This document shows positions 35,688 through 44,693 of a stretch of 64,000 nucleotides of DNA, piece after piece (positions within the stretch are counted from its first letter, which is position 1; every line of letters starts with the position of its first letter). Under the pieces are notes generated by a model. It did no database searches. It was not told where the DNA came from and was given only the letters and a program-made list of their open reading frames with translations. Source of the DNA: Aureitalea sp. L0-47. Its GTDB lineage: Bacteria > Bacteroidota > Bacteroidia > Flavobacteriales > Flavobacteriaceae. The stretch lies in contig NZ_JAFMTQ010000003.1 of NCBI RefSeq assembly GCF_026126405.1, positions 182,101 through 246,100 of the forward strand, written 5' to 3'. Both the position numbers and the translations under genes were made by a program.

Positions 35688-36700
35688 TGTTGATCGAAAA
35701 AAACAAATCGCTTCGGGAATACAACACTTTTGGTATTGATGTCCTGGCCAAAGCGTTTGTATCTATTACCTCCGACGAAGCGCTTACAGCCCTACTTAAA
35801 TCCTATAAACCAAAAGATCTCTTTATCATAGGTGGTGGAAGTAATTTACTTTTAACGTCCAACATCGACAAACTGGTAGTTCACATTAACCTGAAAGGTA
35901 TTTCTGTCGCTTCGGAAACCGAAGACATGGTTATTCTGGAAATTAGCGCGGGTGAGAACTGGCATGAGTTAGTTATGTATTGCATAGAAAGGGATTATGG
36001 AGGCATCGAAAACCTTTCACTAATTCCCGGGAATACGGGCACCGCCCCTATCCAGAACATCGGGGCCTACGGAGTAGAAATAAAAGATGTCTTCGAAAGT
36101 TGTAGGGCCGTCGAAACACTTACCGGTGAATCCAGGATCTTCACTGCTGAAGACTGTAAATTCGGGTATCGGAATTCAGTATTTAAGAATGAACTGAAAG
36201 GCAAGTATATCATCACTTCCGTGAACCTTCGACTTACTAAGAAAAACCACGAACTAAATACTTCCTATGGTGCAATTGCGGATATTCTTTCTGAAAAAAA
36301 TATTGATAAACCTGAAATTAAGGACATTTCCGATGCCGTGATCGCCATTCGTCAATCAAAACTACCCGATCCTGCTGAGCTTGGAAACAGCGGAAGTTTT
36401 TTTAAGAACCCGATTCTGAACAAAGCTGCATTTAGCTCCTTCCGAAGTAAATTCCCGGAAGCCCCGTTTTACGAAGTTTCTTCATCAGAATTCAAAATAC
36501 CTGCAGGCTGGCTTATCGAAGAAGCCGGATTTAAGGGAAAACGATACGGAGATGCCGGAATTCATGAAAAACAGGCACTGGTATTAGTCAACCACGGGAA
36601 CGCAAGTGGATTGGAGATCTGGGAGCTCGCTCAGCGTATTCAGAAAAGAGTGAAGGTACTATTCAGTATCGATATTGAACCGGAAGTGAACGTTATCTAG
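35687..36700 (+). CDS. murB: UDP-N-acetylenolpyruvoylglucosamine reductase
   Basis: FAD enzyme that makes UDP-MurNAc for peptidoglycan. The 337-residue product is the type I (E. coli-like) form: NTFGIDVLAKAF, IGGGSNLLL, SLIPGNTGTAPIQNIGAYGVEIKD, FGYRNSVFK, GNSGSFFKNP (catalytic Ser) and PAGWLIEEAGFKGKRYG. It is translationally coupled to the aminotransferase and shares the CTAG stop palindrome (36697-36700) with the FAS1 gene. Confidence 0.96.
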   Translation: MLIEKNKSLREYNTFGIDVLAKAFVSITSDEALTALLKSYKPKDLFIIGGGSNLLLTSNIDKLVVHINLKGISVASETEDMVILEISAGENWHELVMYCIERDYGGIENLSLIPGNTGTAPIQNIGAYGVEIKDVFESCRAVETLTGESRIFTAEDCKFGYRNSVFKNELKGKYIITSVNLRLTKKNHELNTSYGAIADILSEKNIDKPEIKDISDAVIAIRQSKLPDPAELGNSGSFFKNPILNKAAFSSFRSKFPEAPFYEVSSSEFKIPAGWLIEEAGFKGKRYGDAGIHEKQALVLVNHGNASGLEIWELAQRIQKRVKVLFSIDIEPEVNVI

Positions 36701-37314
36701 TCGAGACCCAGGAAAGCGTCTACGACATGAACAACCCCATTGGTCCCGTTGATATCGCTCTTGCCAACCTTAGCTTTATTTCCTTTTGAATCCGTTATAT
36801 AAATATTATTTCCACTCCGGGTAACCGACAATTTTTCTCCACTTAAGGAAGTAAGGTTAACCCTTCCCTGTTTTAAGGCCTGAGTGATAGTTACCGAATC
36901 GTAATTACCCTCAACGACATGGGTTCGTACCGCCGAACTCATAAGTGCTTTGGATTCTGAATTCAGCAGGTCTTTCGTCGTTTCCTCACCCAATGCTGCT
37001 ATGGCCGCATCCGAAGGAGCAAAAACTGTTATTGGACCTTCGCCGTTCAGAAGAACTTCCGATAATTCCGCAGAGACCACGTAGCTGGCAAACGTTTTAC
37101 AATCGCCGTTGCTCATTAACCTGGCCATTACACTATTCGACCTTCTCAATGATTCTACGCTGGGAGGCTTCTTCTCAGCAGGTTCTTCCGGAACCACTTC
37201 TTCAATATCAACTTCAAGATCAGAATCGGCAACCTCCTTGTCGGTACTCTCTTTGCACGAGGTTATAACAAGAATAGAGATCAAGGCAAAAAGAAAAGTA
37301 TATCGTAAGCGCAT
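36697..37314 (-). CDS. Fasciclin (FAS1) domain lipoprotein
   Basis: A 205-residue lipoprotein. The lipobox VITS-C sets Cys20 as the lipidated residue. An acidic/proline linker (residues 25-55) is followed by one FAS1 domain with the usual H1/H2 boxes: ITVFAPSDAAIAALG and NGTNGVVHVVDAFL. FAS1 domains mediate adhesion or glycan/protein contact at the surface. The gene is monocistronic. Confidence 0.92.
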   Translation of the reverse strand: MRLRYTFLFALISILVITSCKESTDKEVADSDLEVDIEEVVPEEPAEKKPPSVESLRRSNSVMARLMSNGDCKTFASYVVSAELSEVLLNGEGPITVFAPSDAAIAALGEETTKDLLNSESKALMSSAVRTHVVEGNYDSVTITQALKQGRVNLTSLSGEKLSVTRSGNNIYITDSKGNKAKVGKSDINGTNGVVHVVDAFLGLD

Positions 37315-37378
37315 AGTGTGTTGTTAAAATACGAGGCTAAAATTAACCAAATTCGCTACATTTCACCAAGAAAGGTTG

Positions 37379-37386
37379 TATTTTTG
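37379..37386 (+). promoter_or_regulatory. -7 box of the small Cys-rich membrane protein
   Basis: TATTTTTG, a perfect TAnnTTTG match, 18 bases before the ATG at 37405. Confidence 0.6.
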
Positions 37387-37404
37387 CACCATCAATTTGA
37401 GATT

Positions 37405-37608
37405 ATGGGAATTTTTGTTATCACCTTGCTTCTATTGCTGCTCGCCGTTGCCGGAATTGCAATTAAAATATGGGGTAAAAAAGACGGAAAATTCGCGGGT
37501 ACCTGTGCAAGCCAGAGTCCGTTTCTGAATAAAGAAGGAGAGACTTGTGGTTTTTGTGGCAAAACCCCGGACCAGTTTGATTCTTGTACCGAAGAAGCCC
37601 ATAAATAG
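37405..37608 (+). CDS. Small single-helix membrane protein with four Cys
   Basis: A 67-residue protein. One N-terminal membrane helix (IFVITLLLLLLAVAGIAIKIW) is followed by a soluble tail with four cysteines: TCASQSP, then TCGFCGK, then DSCTEE. The CxxC plus two flanking Cys could bind metal or form disulfides. The frame is open upstream, but the ATG at 37405 fits with a -7 box at 37379 and starts the helix. From memory, it resembles short proteins annotated only as membrane or secreted protein in Flavobacteriaceae. Function unknown. A GT2 gene follows by 21 bases. Confidence 0.75.
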   Translation: MGIFVITLLLLLLAVAGIAIKIWGKKDGKFAGTCASQSPFLNKEGETCGFCGKTPDQFDSCTEEAHK

Positions 37609-37629
37609 GCTATATATTTTAAGGCGTTT

Positions 37630-38724
37630 ATGCTGATTGTTTATCTGCTTGGAACTATAATTCTTTTTAACTGCGCCTATTATCTCCTCTTCTCAAAATT
37701 TTCCTTCTCAAAAGTAATTGAAAGAAAGGCTGCTGTTCATTACCCGGTCTCTGTCCTGGTGTGCTCAAAAAATGAAGCTGAAAATCTAAAAGCTCATATA
37801 CCCCTATGGTTGGAACAGGAGTACGAAGATTTTGAACTAATTTTAATCAACGACGCATCTACAGATGATACGCTGGAAGTCATGGAGCAGTTTGCCCAGG
37901 GGGACCCGCGTATAGCGATAGTTGATGTTGCCACCAACGAAACATTTTGGGGAAGTAAAAAATATGCACTCACCCTTGGCATAAAAAAGGCAAAACACAA
38001 AAGGTTGCTGTTTACCGATGCAGATTGTAAGCCGGCATCTAAACATTGGATCTCACAAATGGTTTCCCAACTGGATGAACGAAAGCAGATCATTCTCGGC
38101 TATGGTGCCTACCAGAAAATGCCCGGTTTACTGAATGCTATAATAAGATTTGAAACCATCCTTACTGCCACGCAATACTTTTCCTATGCGATGGCCGGAA
38201 ATCCTTATATGGGAGTTGGACGTAATATCGCCTATACTTCAAATATCTTCTATGAGAATAGCGGTTTCACCTCGCATATGAACATCCAATCGGGTGATGA
38301 TGACCTCTTTGTAAACAAAGCGGCTACACCTTCAAATACGGGACTGCAGTTTCATCCGGATTCGTTTACATACTCCATACCTAAGACTACATTTCGTGAA
38401 TGGCTGCTTCAGAAAAAACGTCATACAACAACCGCTAAATTTTACAAATTCAAGCACAAGTTCCTACTGTCTGCGTTCTTCTTCTTTAACCTGTCCTTCT
38501 GGATCCTGACTATGATTGGTTGCCTTGGCTCTTACTGGAAATTAGTGGTCCCAATGATCTGCTTCCGGTTTCTTTTTCAGATGTTGATCCTCGGAAAAGT
38601 CGCAGCCAAATTGAAAGAACGACCTCTTATCATTTTTATACCGATACTCGAACTGTTTCTTGTCTTCCTGCAATTAGTTATCTTTAGTAGCAAAAGAACT
38701 TCATCACATGCCAACTGGAAATGA
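37630..38724 (+). CDS. Membrane-bound family 2 glycosyltransferase
   Basis: A 364-residue protein. An N-terminal membrane helix leads to a GT-A domain with VSVLVCSKNEAENLKAHIP, LILINDASTDDTLEV and the DxD motif in LLFTDADCKP, then a SGDDDLFVNKAAT acceptor region and a RHTTTAKFYK segment. Three C-terminal membrane helices follow. It probably transfers a sugar to a lipid or envelope glycan; donor and acceptor are unknown. Its end overlaps the sigma-factor start by 17 bases. Confidence 0.9.
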   Translation: MLIVYLLGTIILFNCAYYLLFSKFSFSKVIERKAAVHYPVSVLVCSKNEAENLKAHIPLWLEQEYEDFELILINDASTDDTLEVMEQFAQGDPRIAIVDVATNETFWGSKKYALTLGIKKAKHKRLLFTDADCKPASKHWISQMVSQLDERKQIILGYGAYQKMPGLLNAIIRFETILTATQYFSYAMAGNPYMGVGRNIAYTSNIFYENSGFTSHMNIQSGDDDLFVNKAATPSNTGLQFHPDSFTYSIPKTTFREWLLQKKRHTTTAKFYKFKHKFLLSAFFFFNLSFWILTMIGCLGSYWKLVVPMICFRFLFQMLILGKVAAKLKERPLIIFIPILELFLVFLQLVIFSSKRTSSHANWK

Positions 38725-39286
38725 CCAAGATAGAATTACTGAACAAATCACACTGGCCAAAAGTGGCAAGCAGTCGGCATTTAGGTTTTTGCTGGACCAT
38801 TTCTGGAATGAAGTGTACGGTTTTCAGCTAAAACGAGTAATGGATGAATACGAAGCTGAAGACATCACCATTGAGACTTTTTCAAAGGCTTTTGACAAAA
38901 TTGAGAGCTTCGATACCAAATACGCCTTCAATACCTGGCTTATCACAATTTCGAAGAATATTCAGATCGATAAGAGTCGAAAGAAGAAGGCTTCCATCCA
39001 CTCTCGCACCACTGATACCGACGACGAACACGTGCATCGGATTGCCGATATATCACCAACCCCGGAAGACAAGCTTATCACAGAACAGAACCTGGCAGAA
39101 CTCTTGCTATTTATAAAGCAACTCAAGCCACACTACCAGGATGTGATCAACCTGCGTTACTTCCAGGAGATGAGCTACAACGAAATTGCCGAGCATATTA
39201 ATGAACCCCTTAGTAATGTTAAGGTACGGTTGCTGAGAGCAAAGAAATTACTGTCGGAAATAATAACACAAAATCATACGCGTTGA
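38708..39286 (+). CDS. ECF-type RNA polymerase sigma factor
   Basis: A 192-residue sigma-70 family factor with region 2 (FWNEVYGFQLKRVMDEYEAEDITIETFSKAFDKI, core-binding and -10 recognition) and region 4 (HYQDVINLRYFQEMSYNEIAEHINEPLSNVKVRLLRAKKLL, helix-turn-helix). No anti-sigma gene is adjacent, unusual for ECF factors with FecR or anti-sigma partners. Overlaps on both sides (17 bases with GT2, 4 bases with the transporter) imply it is translated as part of a GT2-sigma-transporter operon. Confidence 0.92.
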   Translation: MPTGNDQDRITEQITLAKSGKQSAFRFLLDHFWNEVYGFQLKRVMDEYEAEDITIETFSKAFDKIESFDTKYAFNTWLITISKNIQIDKSRKKKASIHSRTTDTDDEHVHRIADISPTPEDKLITEQNLAELLLFIKQLKPHYQDVINLRYFQEMSYNEIAEHINEPLSNVKVRLLRAKKLLSEIITQNHTR

Positions 39287-40494
39287 CAATCTCCCTGAGG
39301 AAATTAGGGCCCGGATTCATCTTCGCCGGGGCTGCCATTGGAGTTTCTCATTTGGTACAATCCACCAGAGCAGGTGCCGATTTTGGATTCGGACTTTTAT
39401 GGGCACTGCTTCTTATCAATGCAGTAAAGTATCCCTTTTTTGAATTCGGCCCCCGGTTTGCCTCCGCCACGGGAGAGTCACTCCTGGAAGGCTACCGCAA
39501 AATGGGTAAGGGAGTGATCTATCTGTACTTCGCAATCACCTTCGCTACCATGTTTACCATTCAAACGGCGGTTACCATCGTAACGGCAGGTATCGCTACT
39601 TCACTTTTTGGTATTGGTACACCAGTAATATGGACGGCAGTTATCACAGCCATATGCCTGGCAATTCTGGTGATTGGCCGATACAAGATCCTGGATTCCC
39701 TTATGAAGATCATTGTGATCGGACTTACCATCAGTACTTTGATAGCAGTGGCCTTTGCCATTGAACCGGCAGGACATACAACTTTCAAACAGGTATTTCC
39801 TACGGAAACAGCCGCTGTTGCCTTCCTGATCGCTTTCATGGGATGGATGCCGGCACCGCTGGATATTTCAATATGGAATTCTATCTGGACCGTAGAAAAA
39901 AAGAAGCTTGAACCCTCCATTAATCCAGAACAATCACGATTCGATTTCAACGTAGGATACATCACCACAACAATACTGGCTATTGGTTTCGTGGCTCTCG
40001 GTGCCGTTGTCATGTTTGGTAGTGACGAATCTCTTTCTCCACAAGGCGGTGAATTTGCCAACCAACTGATATCTATGTATACCCGAAGCCTGGGGGATTG
40101 GGCAAAATTGCTCATAGGGATCGCAGCACTCACAACCATGTTCAGTACCACACTCACAACGCTAGACGGATCTCCAAGGGTAATGCATAGAACCACCGAA
40201 ATCATAACGAACAAAAAGATGAAAAACGGCTACCTGTATTGGTTGATCGTACTTGCATCTGGCACCTTGATCATCTTCTTTTTTCTTCTTTCTGAAATGA
40301 GACTACTTGTACAAATCGCTACAATTCTCTCTTTTCTAACGGCGCCATTCTACGCAATTATGAACTATAAGCTTATCACAGGAGCTCATACCCCAAAAGA
40401 AGCCAGACCGGGGATAAAGCTGCGAATCTACAGTGTTATTTCGATACTAATAATTCTTGGATTCAGCGGTTGGTACCTTAGCACACTTTTATGA
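39283..40494 (+). CDS. Nramp-related transporter lacking canonical metal motifs
   Basis: A 403-residue protein with about 11 membrane helices. The N terminus LRKLGPGFIFAGAAIGVSHLVQSTRAGADFGF aligns with Nramp helix 1, but the metal-site DPGN is absent, and helix 6 reads MGWMPAPLDISIW instead of the usual MPH-type motif. Bacteroidota homologues are commonly labelled Nramp family divalent metal transporter; the substrate may differ. The start is TTG 39283 in a TTGA overlap with the sigma-factor stop. Confidence 0.82.
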   Translation: MTISLRKLGPGFIFAGAAIGVSHLVQSTRAGADFGFGLLWALLLINAVKYPFFEFGPRFASATGESLLEGYRKMGKGVIYLYFAITFATMFTIQTAVTIVTAGIATSLFGIGTPVIWTAVITAICLAILVIGRYKILDSLMKIIVIGLTISTLIAVAFAIEPAGHTTFKQVFPTETAAVAFLIAFMGWMPAPLDISIWNSIWTVEKKKLEPSINPEQSRFDFNVGYITTTILAIGFVALGAVVMFGSDESLSPQGGEFANQLISMYTRSLGDWAKLLIGIAALTTMFSTTLTTLDGSPRVMHRTTEIITNKKMKNGYLYWLIVLASGTLIIFFFLLSEMRLLVQIATILSFLTAPFYAIMNYKLITGAHTPKEARPGIKLRIYSVISILIILGFSGWYLSTLL

Positions 40495-40514
40495 TCTTAT
40501 TATTCTAATCTTTG

Positions 40515-40522
40515 TACCTTTG
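40515..40522 (+). promoter_or_regulatory. -7 box of lipA
   Basis: TACCTTTG, a perfect TAnnTTTG match, ends 8 bases before the ATG at 40531. It overlaps a possible GTG start at 40522, which argues against that upstream start. Confidence 0.55.
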
Positions 40523-40530
40523 TGGCCGCT

Positions 40531-41403
40531 ATGGAAGTTAAGACAGTCGAAATTCAAAAACCGCAACCCAAGCCAAAATGGCTTAGGGTAAAGTTGCCTA
40601 CCGGCAAAAAATACACCGAACTTCGAGGGTTGGTGGATAAATACAACCTGCATACCATCTGCACCAGCGGGAGTTGTCCTAATATGGGAGAATGCTGGAC
40701 CGAAGGTACAGCCACCTTCATGATCCTTGGTAATGTTTGTACGCGCTCCTGCGGATTCTGCGGAGTGAAAACCGGTCGACCGGAAATGGTGGATTGGGAC
40801 GAACCGGAAAAAGTGGCACGATCGATCAAGATCATGAACATAAAACACGCGGTTATTACTTCCGTGGATCGTGACGACCTAAAAGACATGGGGTCGATTA
40901 TCTGGGCGGAAACCGTTAAGGCAATCCGAAGAATGAATCCCGAAACTACCCTTGAGACCCTGATCCCCGACTTCCAGGGAGAAACAAGGAATATAGACAG
41001 GATTATAGACGTTAAGCCCGAGGTTGTTTCTCACAACATGGAAACGGTTAAACGACTTACCCGCGAAGTTAGGATACAGGCAAAATACGAACGTAGCCTG
41101 GAAGTCCTAAGATACCTCAAAGAACAAGGCATAGAACGCACAAAAAGCGGTATCATGCTTGGATTAGGGGAAACAGAGCAGGAAGTGATTCAAACCATGG
41201 AGGATCTCCGTGGGGTTGGGCTGGACATTGTTACCATCGGTCAATATCTGCAACCCTCCAAGAAACACTTGCCGGTAAAGGAGTTCATTACCCCGGAACA
41301 ATTCAAGAAATTGGAGACTATCGGACTAGAAATGGGATTCCGTCATGTGGAAAGTGGTGCGTTGGTTAGATCTTCATATAAAGCTCAAAAACACCTTACC
41401 TAA
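40531..41403 (+). CDS. lipA: Lipoyl synthase
   Basis: Radical-SAM enzyme inserting two sulfurs into octanoyl-lipoyl domains. The 290-residue product has the auxiliary cluster motif [13 protein letters not shown], the radical-[13 protein letters not shown], the [10 protein letters not shown] segment, and the C-terminal RSSYKA Ser-ligand motif. ATG 40531 is used rather than GTG 40522, which lies in the -7 box. gap follows 6 bases downstream. Confidence 0.96.
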   Translation: MEVKTVEIQKPQPKPKWLRVKLPTGKKYTELRGLVDKYNLHTICTSGSCPNMGECWTEGTATFMILGNVCTRSCGFCGVKTGRPEMVDWDEPEKVARSIKIMNIKHAVITSVDRDDLKDMGSIIWAETVKAIRRMNPETTLETLIPDFQGETRNIDRIIDVKPEVVSHNMETVKRLTREVRIQAKYERSLEVLRYLKEQGIERTKSGIMLGLGETEQEVIQTMEDLRGVGLDIVTIGQYLQPSKKHLPVKEFITPEQFKKLETIGLEMGFRHVESGALVRSSYKAQKHLT

Positions 41404-41409
41404 CTCCTG

Positions 41410-42408
41410 ATGAAAACCCCGATCAGTATTGGCATCAATGGTTTTGGCCGTATAGGTCGAACACTGTTCAGGACACTTATTGATCATCCCGAGATTAGGG
41501 TGACAGCCGTAAATGATGTGGCAGATGCTGCCACCATGAGCCATCTCTTAAAGTACGACAGCATACATGGTGTACTTCCAAATACCGTGGATTATACCGA
41601 AAATTCGATCCTGGTTGACGACAAAGAAGTGATTTTTACTTCGGAAGCGGATATAAACAACATTCCCTGGGGACCATTGGATGTGGTGATTGAATGTACC
41701 GGAAAATTCAAAAGTAAAGAAGAACTTCAGAAGCACATCTCGAACGGTGCTTCAAAAGTAATACTCTCCGTTCCACCGCTCGACGATACGATCAAAACTG
41801 TAGTTTTAGGGGTAAATGATGAAATAATTTCAAAAGAAGATACCATTCTCTCAAATGCTTCATGTACCACGAACAATGCAGCACCAATGTTATCGGTGAT
41901 CAAAGAGCTCTGCGGAATCGAACAGGCTTACATCACAACTGTACACTCCTATACCACCGATCAAAGCTTGCACGATCAGCCGCACCGCGACTTGCGAAGG
42001 GCTCGAGCCGCTGGCCAATCGATTGTTCCTACTACAACAGGAGCCGCTAAAGCGCTCACAAAGATATTTCCGGAACTTTCCGCTGTCATCGGGGGTTGCG
42101 GAATACGTGTCCCCGTTCCCAATGGTTCTCTTACGGATATCACCCTCAACGTGAAAGAAGAAGTAACGATTTCAGAAGTGAATAAGGCTTTCAAAAAAGC
42201 CGCAAGTGGACGTCTAAAAGGGATTCTTCAGTATACGGAAGATCCAATAGTTTCGGTTGATATCATAGGAAATAACCACTCTTGTATCTTCGATGCAGGC
42301 ATGACCTCAGTAATCGGAAAGATGGTAAAAATCATTGGCTGGTATGACAACGAAGTGGGATATTCTTCAAGAATTGTAGATTTAATCCTACAAATATCGA
42401 GGAAATAA
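41410..42408 (+). CDS. gap: Glyceraldehyde-3-phosphate dehydrogenase, type I
   Basis: NAD(P)-dependent oxidation of glyceraldehyde 3-phosphate. The 332-residue product has the Rossmann GINGFGRIGRTLFRTL, catalytic Cys in SNASCTTNNAAPM, HSYTTDQ, and WYDNEVGYSSR. It sits directly after lipA. tpiA elsewhere in the window is the neighbouring step, but the two are not linked. Cofactor preference cannot be called; the residue after the second strand (VTAVNDV) is typical of NAD use. Confidence 0.95.
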   Translation: MKTPISIGINGFGRIGRTLFRTLIDHPEIRVTAVNDVADAATMSHLLKYDSIHGVLPNTVDYTENSILVDDKEVIFTSEADINNIPWGPLDVVIECTGKFKSKEELQKHISNGASKVILSVPPLDDTIKTVVLGVNDEIISKEDTILSNASCTTNNAAPMLSVIKELCGIEQAYITTVHSYTTDQSLHDQPHRDLRRARAAGQSIVPTTTGAAKALTKIFPELSAVIGGCGIRVPVPNGSLTDITLNVKEEVTISEVNKAFKKAASGRLKGILQYTEDPIVSVDIIGNNHSCIFDAGMTSVIGKMVKIIGWYDNEVGYSSRIVDLILQISRK

Positions 42409-42435
42409 CTATATTTATCGTCCAAGTACATAGTT

Positions 42436-44691
42436 TTGAGCGCCCGAATAGTAAATCTTACTTGGTTAAAAATCTGGGTTTTGGCCCTTTTTTTGTTTGG
42501 ACTTGACTGTTATTCACAACAGGTTGAGCAGGACTCCGTACAACTTATTCAGAACTATCAGATGTTGGCTCGTGACGCGATTGCCAAGCAAAAATTTGAT
42601 GATGCTATAGTACAACTCATCAACGCGAATAAGCTCGCTGCCGACTACTCCGACCCTTCTTATAAGTCTTCACTCCAACTGGAAGTTGCGGAATTGCATT
42701 ATTTCCTTGAAAATTATGTGAAGGCCAACAAAGAGGTGGACCTCGCCTTATCAAACCTGGAAAAAGAAAACAACGACATTCTTAAGGCGCACGCTTATAA
42801 TCTTAAAGGCCTAATTCTTACGCGCCTCAACGATCTATCAAAAGCCGAAAACTTTTTTCGACGTGCCGAGAGCATTTATACTGCACAAGGAAGTGAATCT
42901 CAGCGCGCAGGCGTCCTGCTGGGACTAGGAGATCTCGAGCGTAAAAATGGCAAGCTCACGGATGCCATCAATTACTACAATGCTACAATAGCCGTTTTTG
43001 AAGAAAACGATATGCCTTTTCAATTGGCTTCAGCCTATTTGAGCAAAGCGGAAGCCCTCATTGAACTGGAGGATCCTTCTACTGAGGCCTCAATCTCTGC
43101 AGCTACAGAATCATTGCTAAAAGCATCGGCGCTCATCGATGAAAATGCATTCACTAAACTAGAAGTTCAGAGCTACAAGGTAGCATCCCATATCGCTTTA
43201 AAAAGAGGAGATCTTGCAGAGATCAACAAAAATCTCCATTTGTACGAAACAAAGAACGACTCCCTTCAACAGGCTTACTTGCAGGCCATTGCAAAGGGAG
43301 TTGAGATCGAGTCCAGCGTTAGTAGTCTGAAAGAAGTAATCCAGGCTCAGAAATCGAATATCGATAAACAACAGAAATCGATCAATTTCGGTAGGATGAC
43401 CACGGGATTGAGTATTGCGCTTATCGTGATCCTGTCGCTGTTAACTCTCTCACTTTATAAAAACAACAATCTGCGAGCGAAGGCCAACGAATTACTTCAG
43501 GATAAGAATATCGAATTACAACTCGCAAAAGAAAAAGCGGAAAAGGCATCATTGGCCAAAGCGCAATTCTTATCTACCATTACCCATGAACTTCGTACAC
43601 CTCTGTATGCAGTAACAGGTTTAACACATCTCTTGCTGGAGGAAGATCCGAAACCGCATCAGAAAGAACATCTGAATTCCTTGAAATTTTCCGGGGAGTA
43701 CCTGTTATCGCTTATCAACAATATCCTTGACCTCAACAAACTGGAGGCCAACAAGGTGGAGATAGAAAAAACTACCTTCTCATTGAAGAAGCGCATTAAC
43801 GACGTATTGATCGCACTGAAGAAATCGGCCGATGACCGCAAGAATAAACTACATTTTGAGTATGACGAGTCTATCCCGGACCGACTTGTAGGGGATCCGC
43901 TTAAACTTTCTCAAGTGCTTATTAACCTGATCGGTAATTCGGTGAAATTCACCCAGAACGGCGATGTCACCGTGCGTGTTCGAAAACTGGAAGAGAAGAA
44001 TAAAAAGGTTTCTCTGCATTTCGAGATCGAAGACAATGGTGTGGGAATTTCAAAAAAGAAACAAAAGAGCATATTCGAAACCTTCTCACAGGCATCGCTT
44101 CAGATCAACCGGAAGTTTGGTGGAACCGGCCTCGGTCTTTCTATTGTAAAGAACCTATTGGAACTTATGGGTAGTAAGATCAACCTTGAGAGTCAGTTGG
44201 GGAAAGGTTCGAAATTCTGGTTCAATATTAATTTAGACATTTCGGAAGAGATCAAAGAAGAGATCAATCCGAAGAATATCATATACGACGTGGATTATGT
44301 AGCCCTTGAAAACAGAAAGATACTAGTGGTTGAAGATAATAAGATCAACCAGATGATCACCCGTAAGATCTTAGAAAAGAACAAAATGGAGTGCATGGTG
44401 GCCGATAACGGTATGGATGCTATCAAACTTGTGAAACAGCATGATTACGATGTGATCCTTATGGATATCCACATGCCGGGAATCAGCGGTATCGAAGCCA
44501 CACAGAAAATCAGGGCCTTCAATAAAGATATTCCAATCATCGCGCTAACTGCCGTTACTATAGACGAAAACCTGGACGACTTCTACAGGGCCGGTTTCAA
44601 CGAGATCATTCCAAAACCGTTCAAGACGGAGGAATTCTTCGAAAAGATCTATCGTTCCATCAGTAATAAAGCCTTTCCAGTAAATAGTTAA
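42436..44691 (+). CDS. TPR-containing hybrid sensor histidine kinase/response regulator
   Basis: A 751-residue hybrid kinase. A signal peptide (WLKIWVLALFLFGLDCYSQ) is followed by a periplasmic TPR array (about residues 45-250), a coiled coil, one membrane helix (TTGLSIALIVILSLLTLSLY, about 320-345), HisKA with the phospho-His in STITHELRTPLYAV, HATPase (NLIGNSVKFTQNG, DNGVGISKK, GTGLGLSIVKN) and a C-terminal receiver domain (ILVVEDNKINQMI, phospho-Asp in VILMDIHMPG). The start is TTG 42436. No regulated partner is adjacent; it may act through phosphotransfer. Confidence 0.93.
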   Translation: MSARIVNLTWLKIWVLALFLFGLDCYSQQVEQDSVQLIQNYQMLARDAIAKQKFDDAIVQLINANKLAADYSDPSYKSSLQLEVAELHYFLENYVKANKEVDLALSNLEKENNDILKAHAYNLKGLILTRLNDLSKAENFFRRAESIYTAQGSESQRAGVLLGLGDLERKNGKLTDAINYYNATIAVFEENDMPFQLASAYLSKAEALIELEDPSTEASISAATESLLKASALIDENAFTKLEVQSYKVASHIALKRGDLAEINKNLHLYETKNDSLQQAYLQAIAKGVEIESSVSSLKEVIQAQKSNIDKQQKSINFGRMTTGLSIALIVILSLLTLSLYKNNNLRAKANELLQDKNIELQLAKEKAEKASLAKAQFLSTITHELRTPLYAVTGLTHLLLEEDPKPHQKEHLNSLKFSGEYLLSLINNILDLNKLEANKVEIEKTTFSLKKRINDVLIALKKSADDRKNKLHFEYDESIPDRLVGDPLKLSQVLINLIGNSVKFTQNGDVTVRVRKLEEKNKKVSLHFEIEDNGVGISKKKQKSIFETFSQASLQINRKFGGTGLGLSIVKNLLELMGSKINLESQLGKGSKFWFNINLDISEEIKEEINPKNIIYDVDYVALENRKILVVEDNKINQMITRKILEKNKMECMVADNGMDAIKLVKQHDYDVILMDIHMPGISGIEATQKIRAFNKDIPIIALTAVTIDENLDDFYRAGFNEIIPKPFKTEEFFEKIYRSISNKAFPVNS

Positions 44692-44693
44692 GA

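Noticed and set aside
39561..40214. 217-residue minus-strand ORF opposite the Nramp-like gene
   Set aside because: Antisense to membrane helices; hydrophobicity is a by-product of the other strand.
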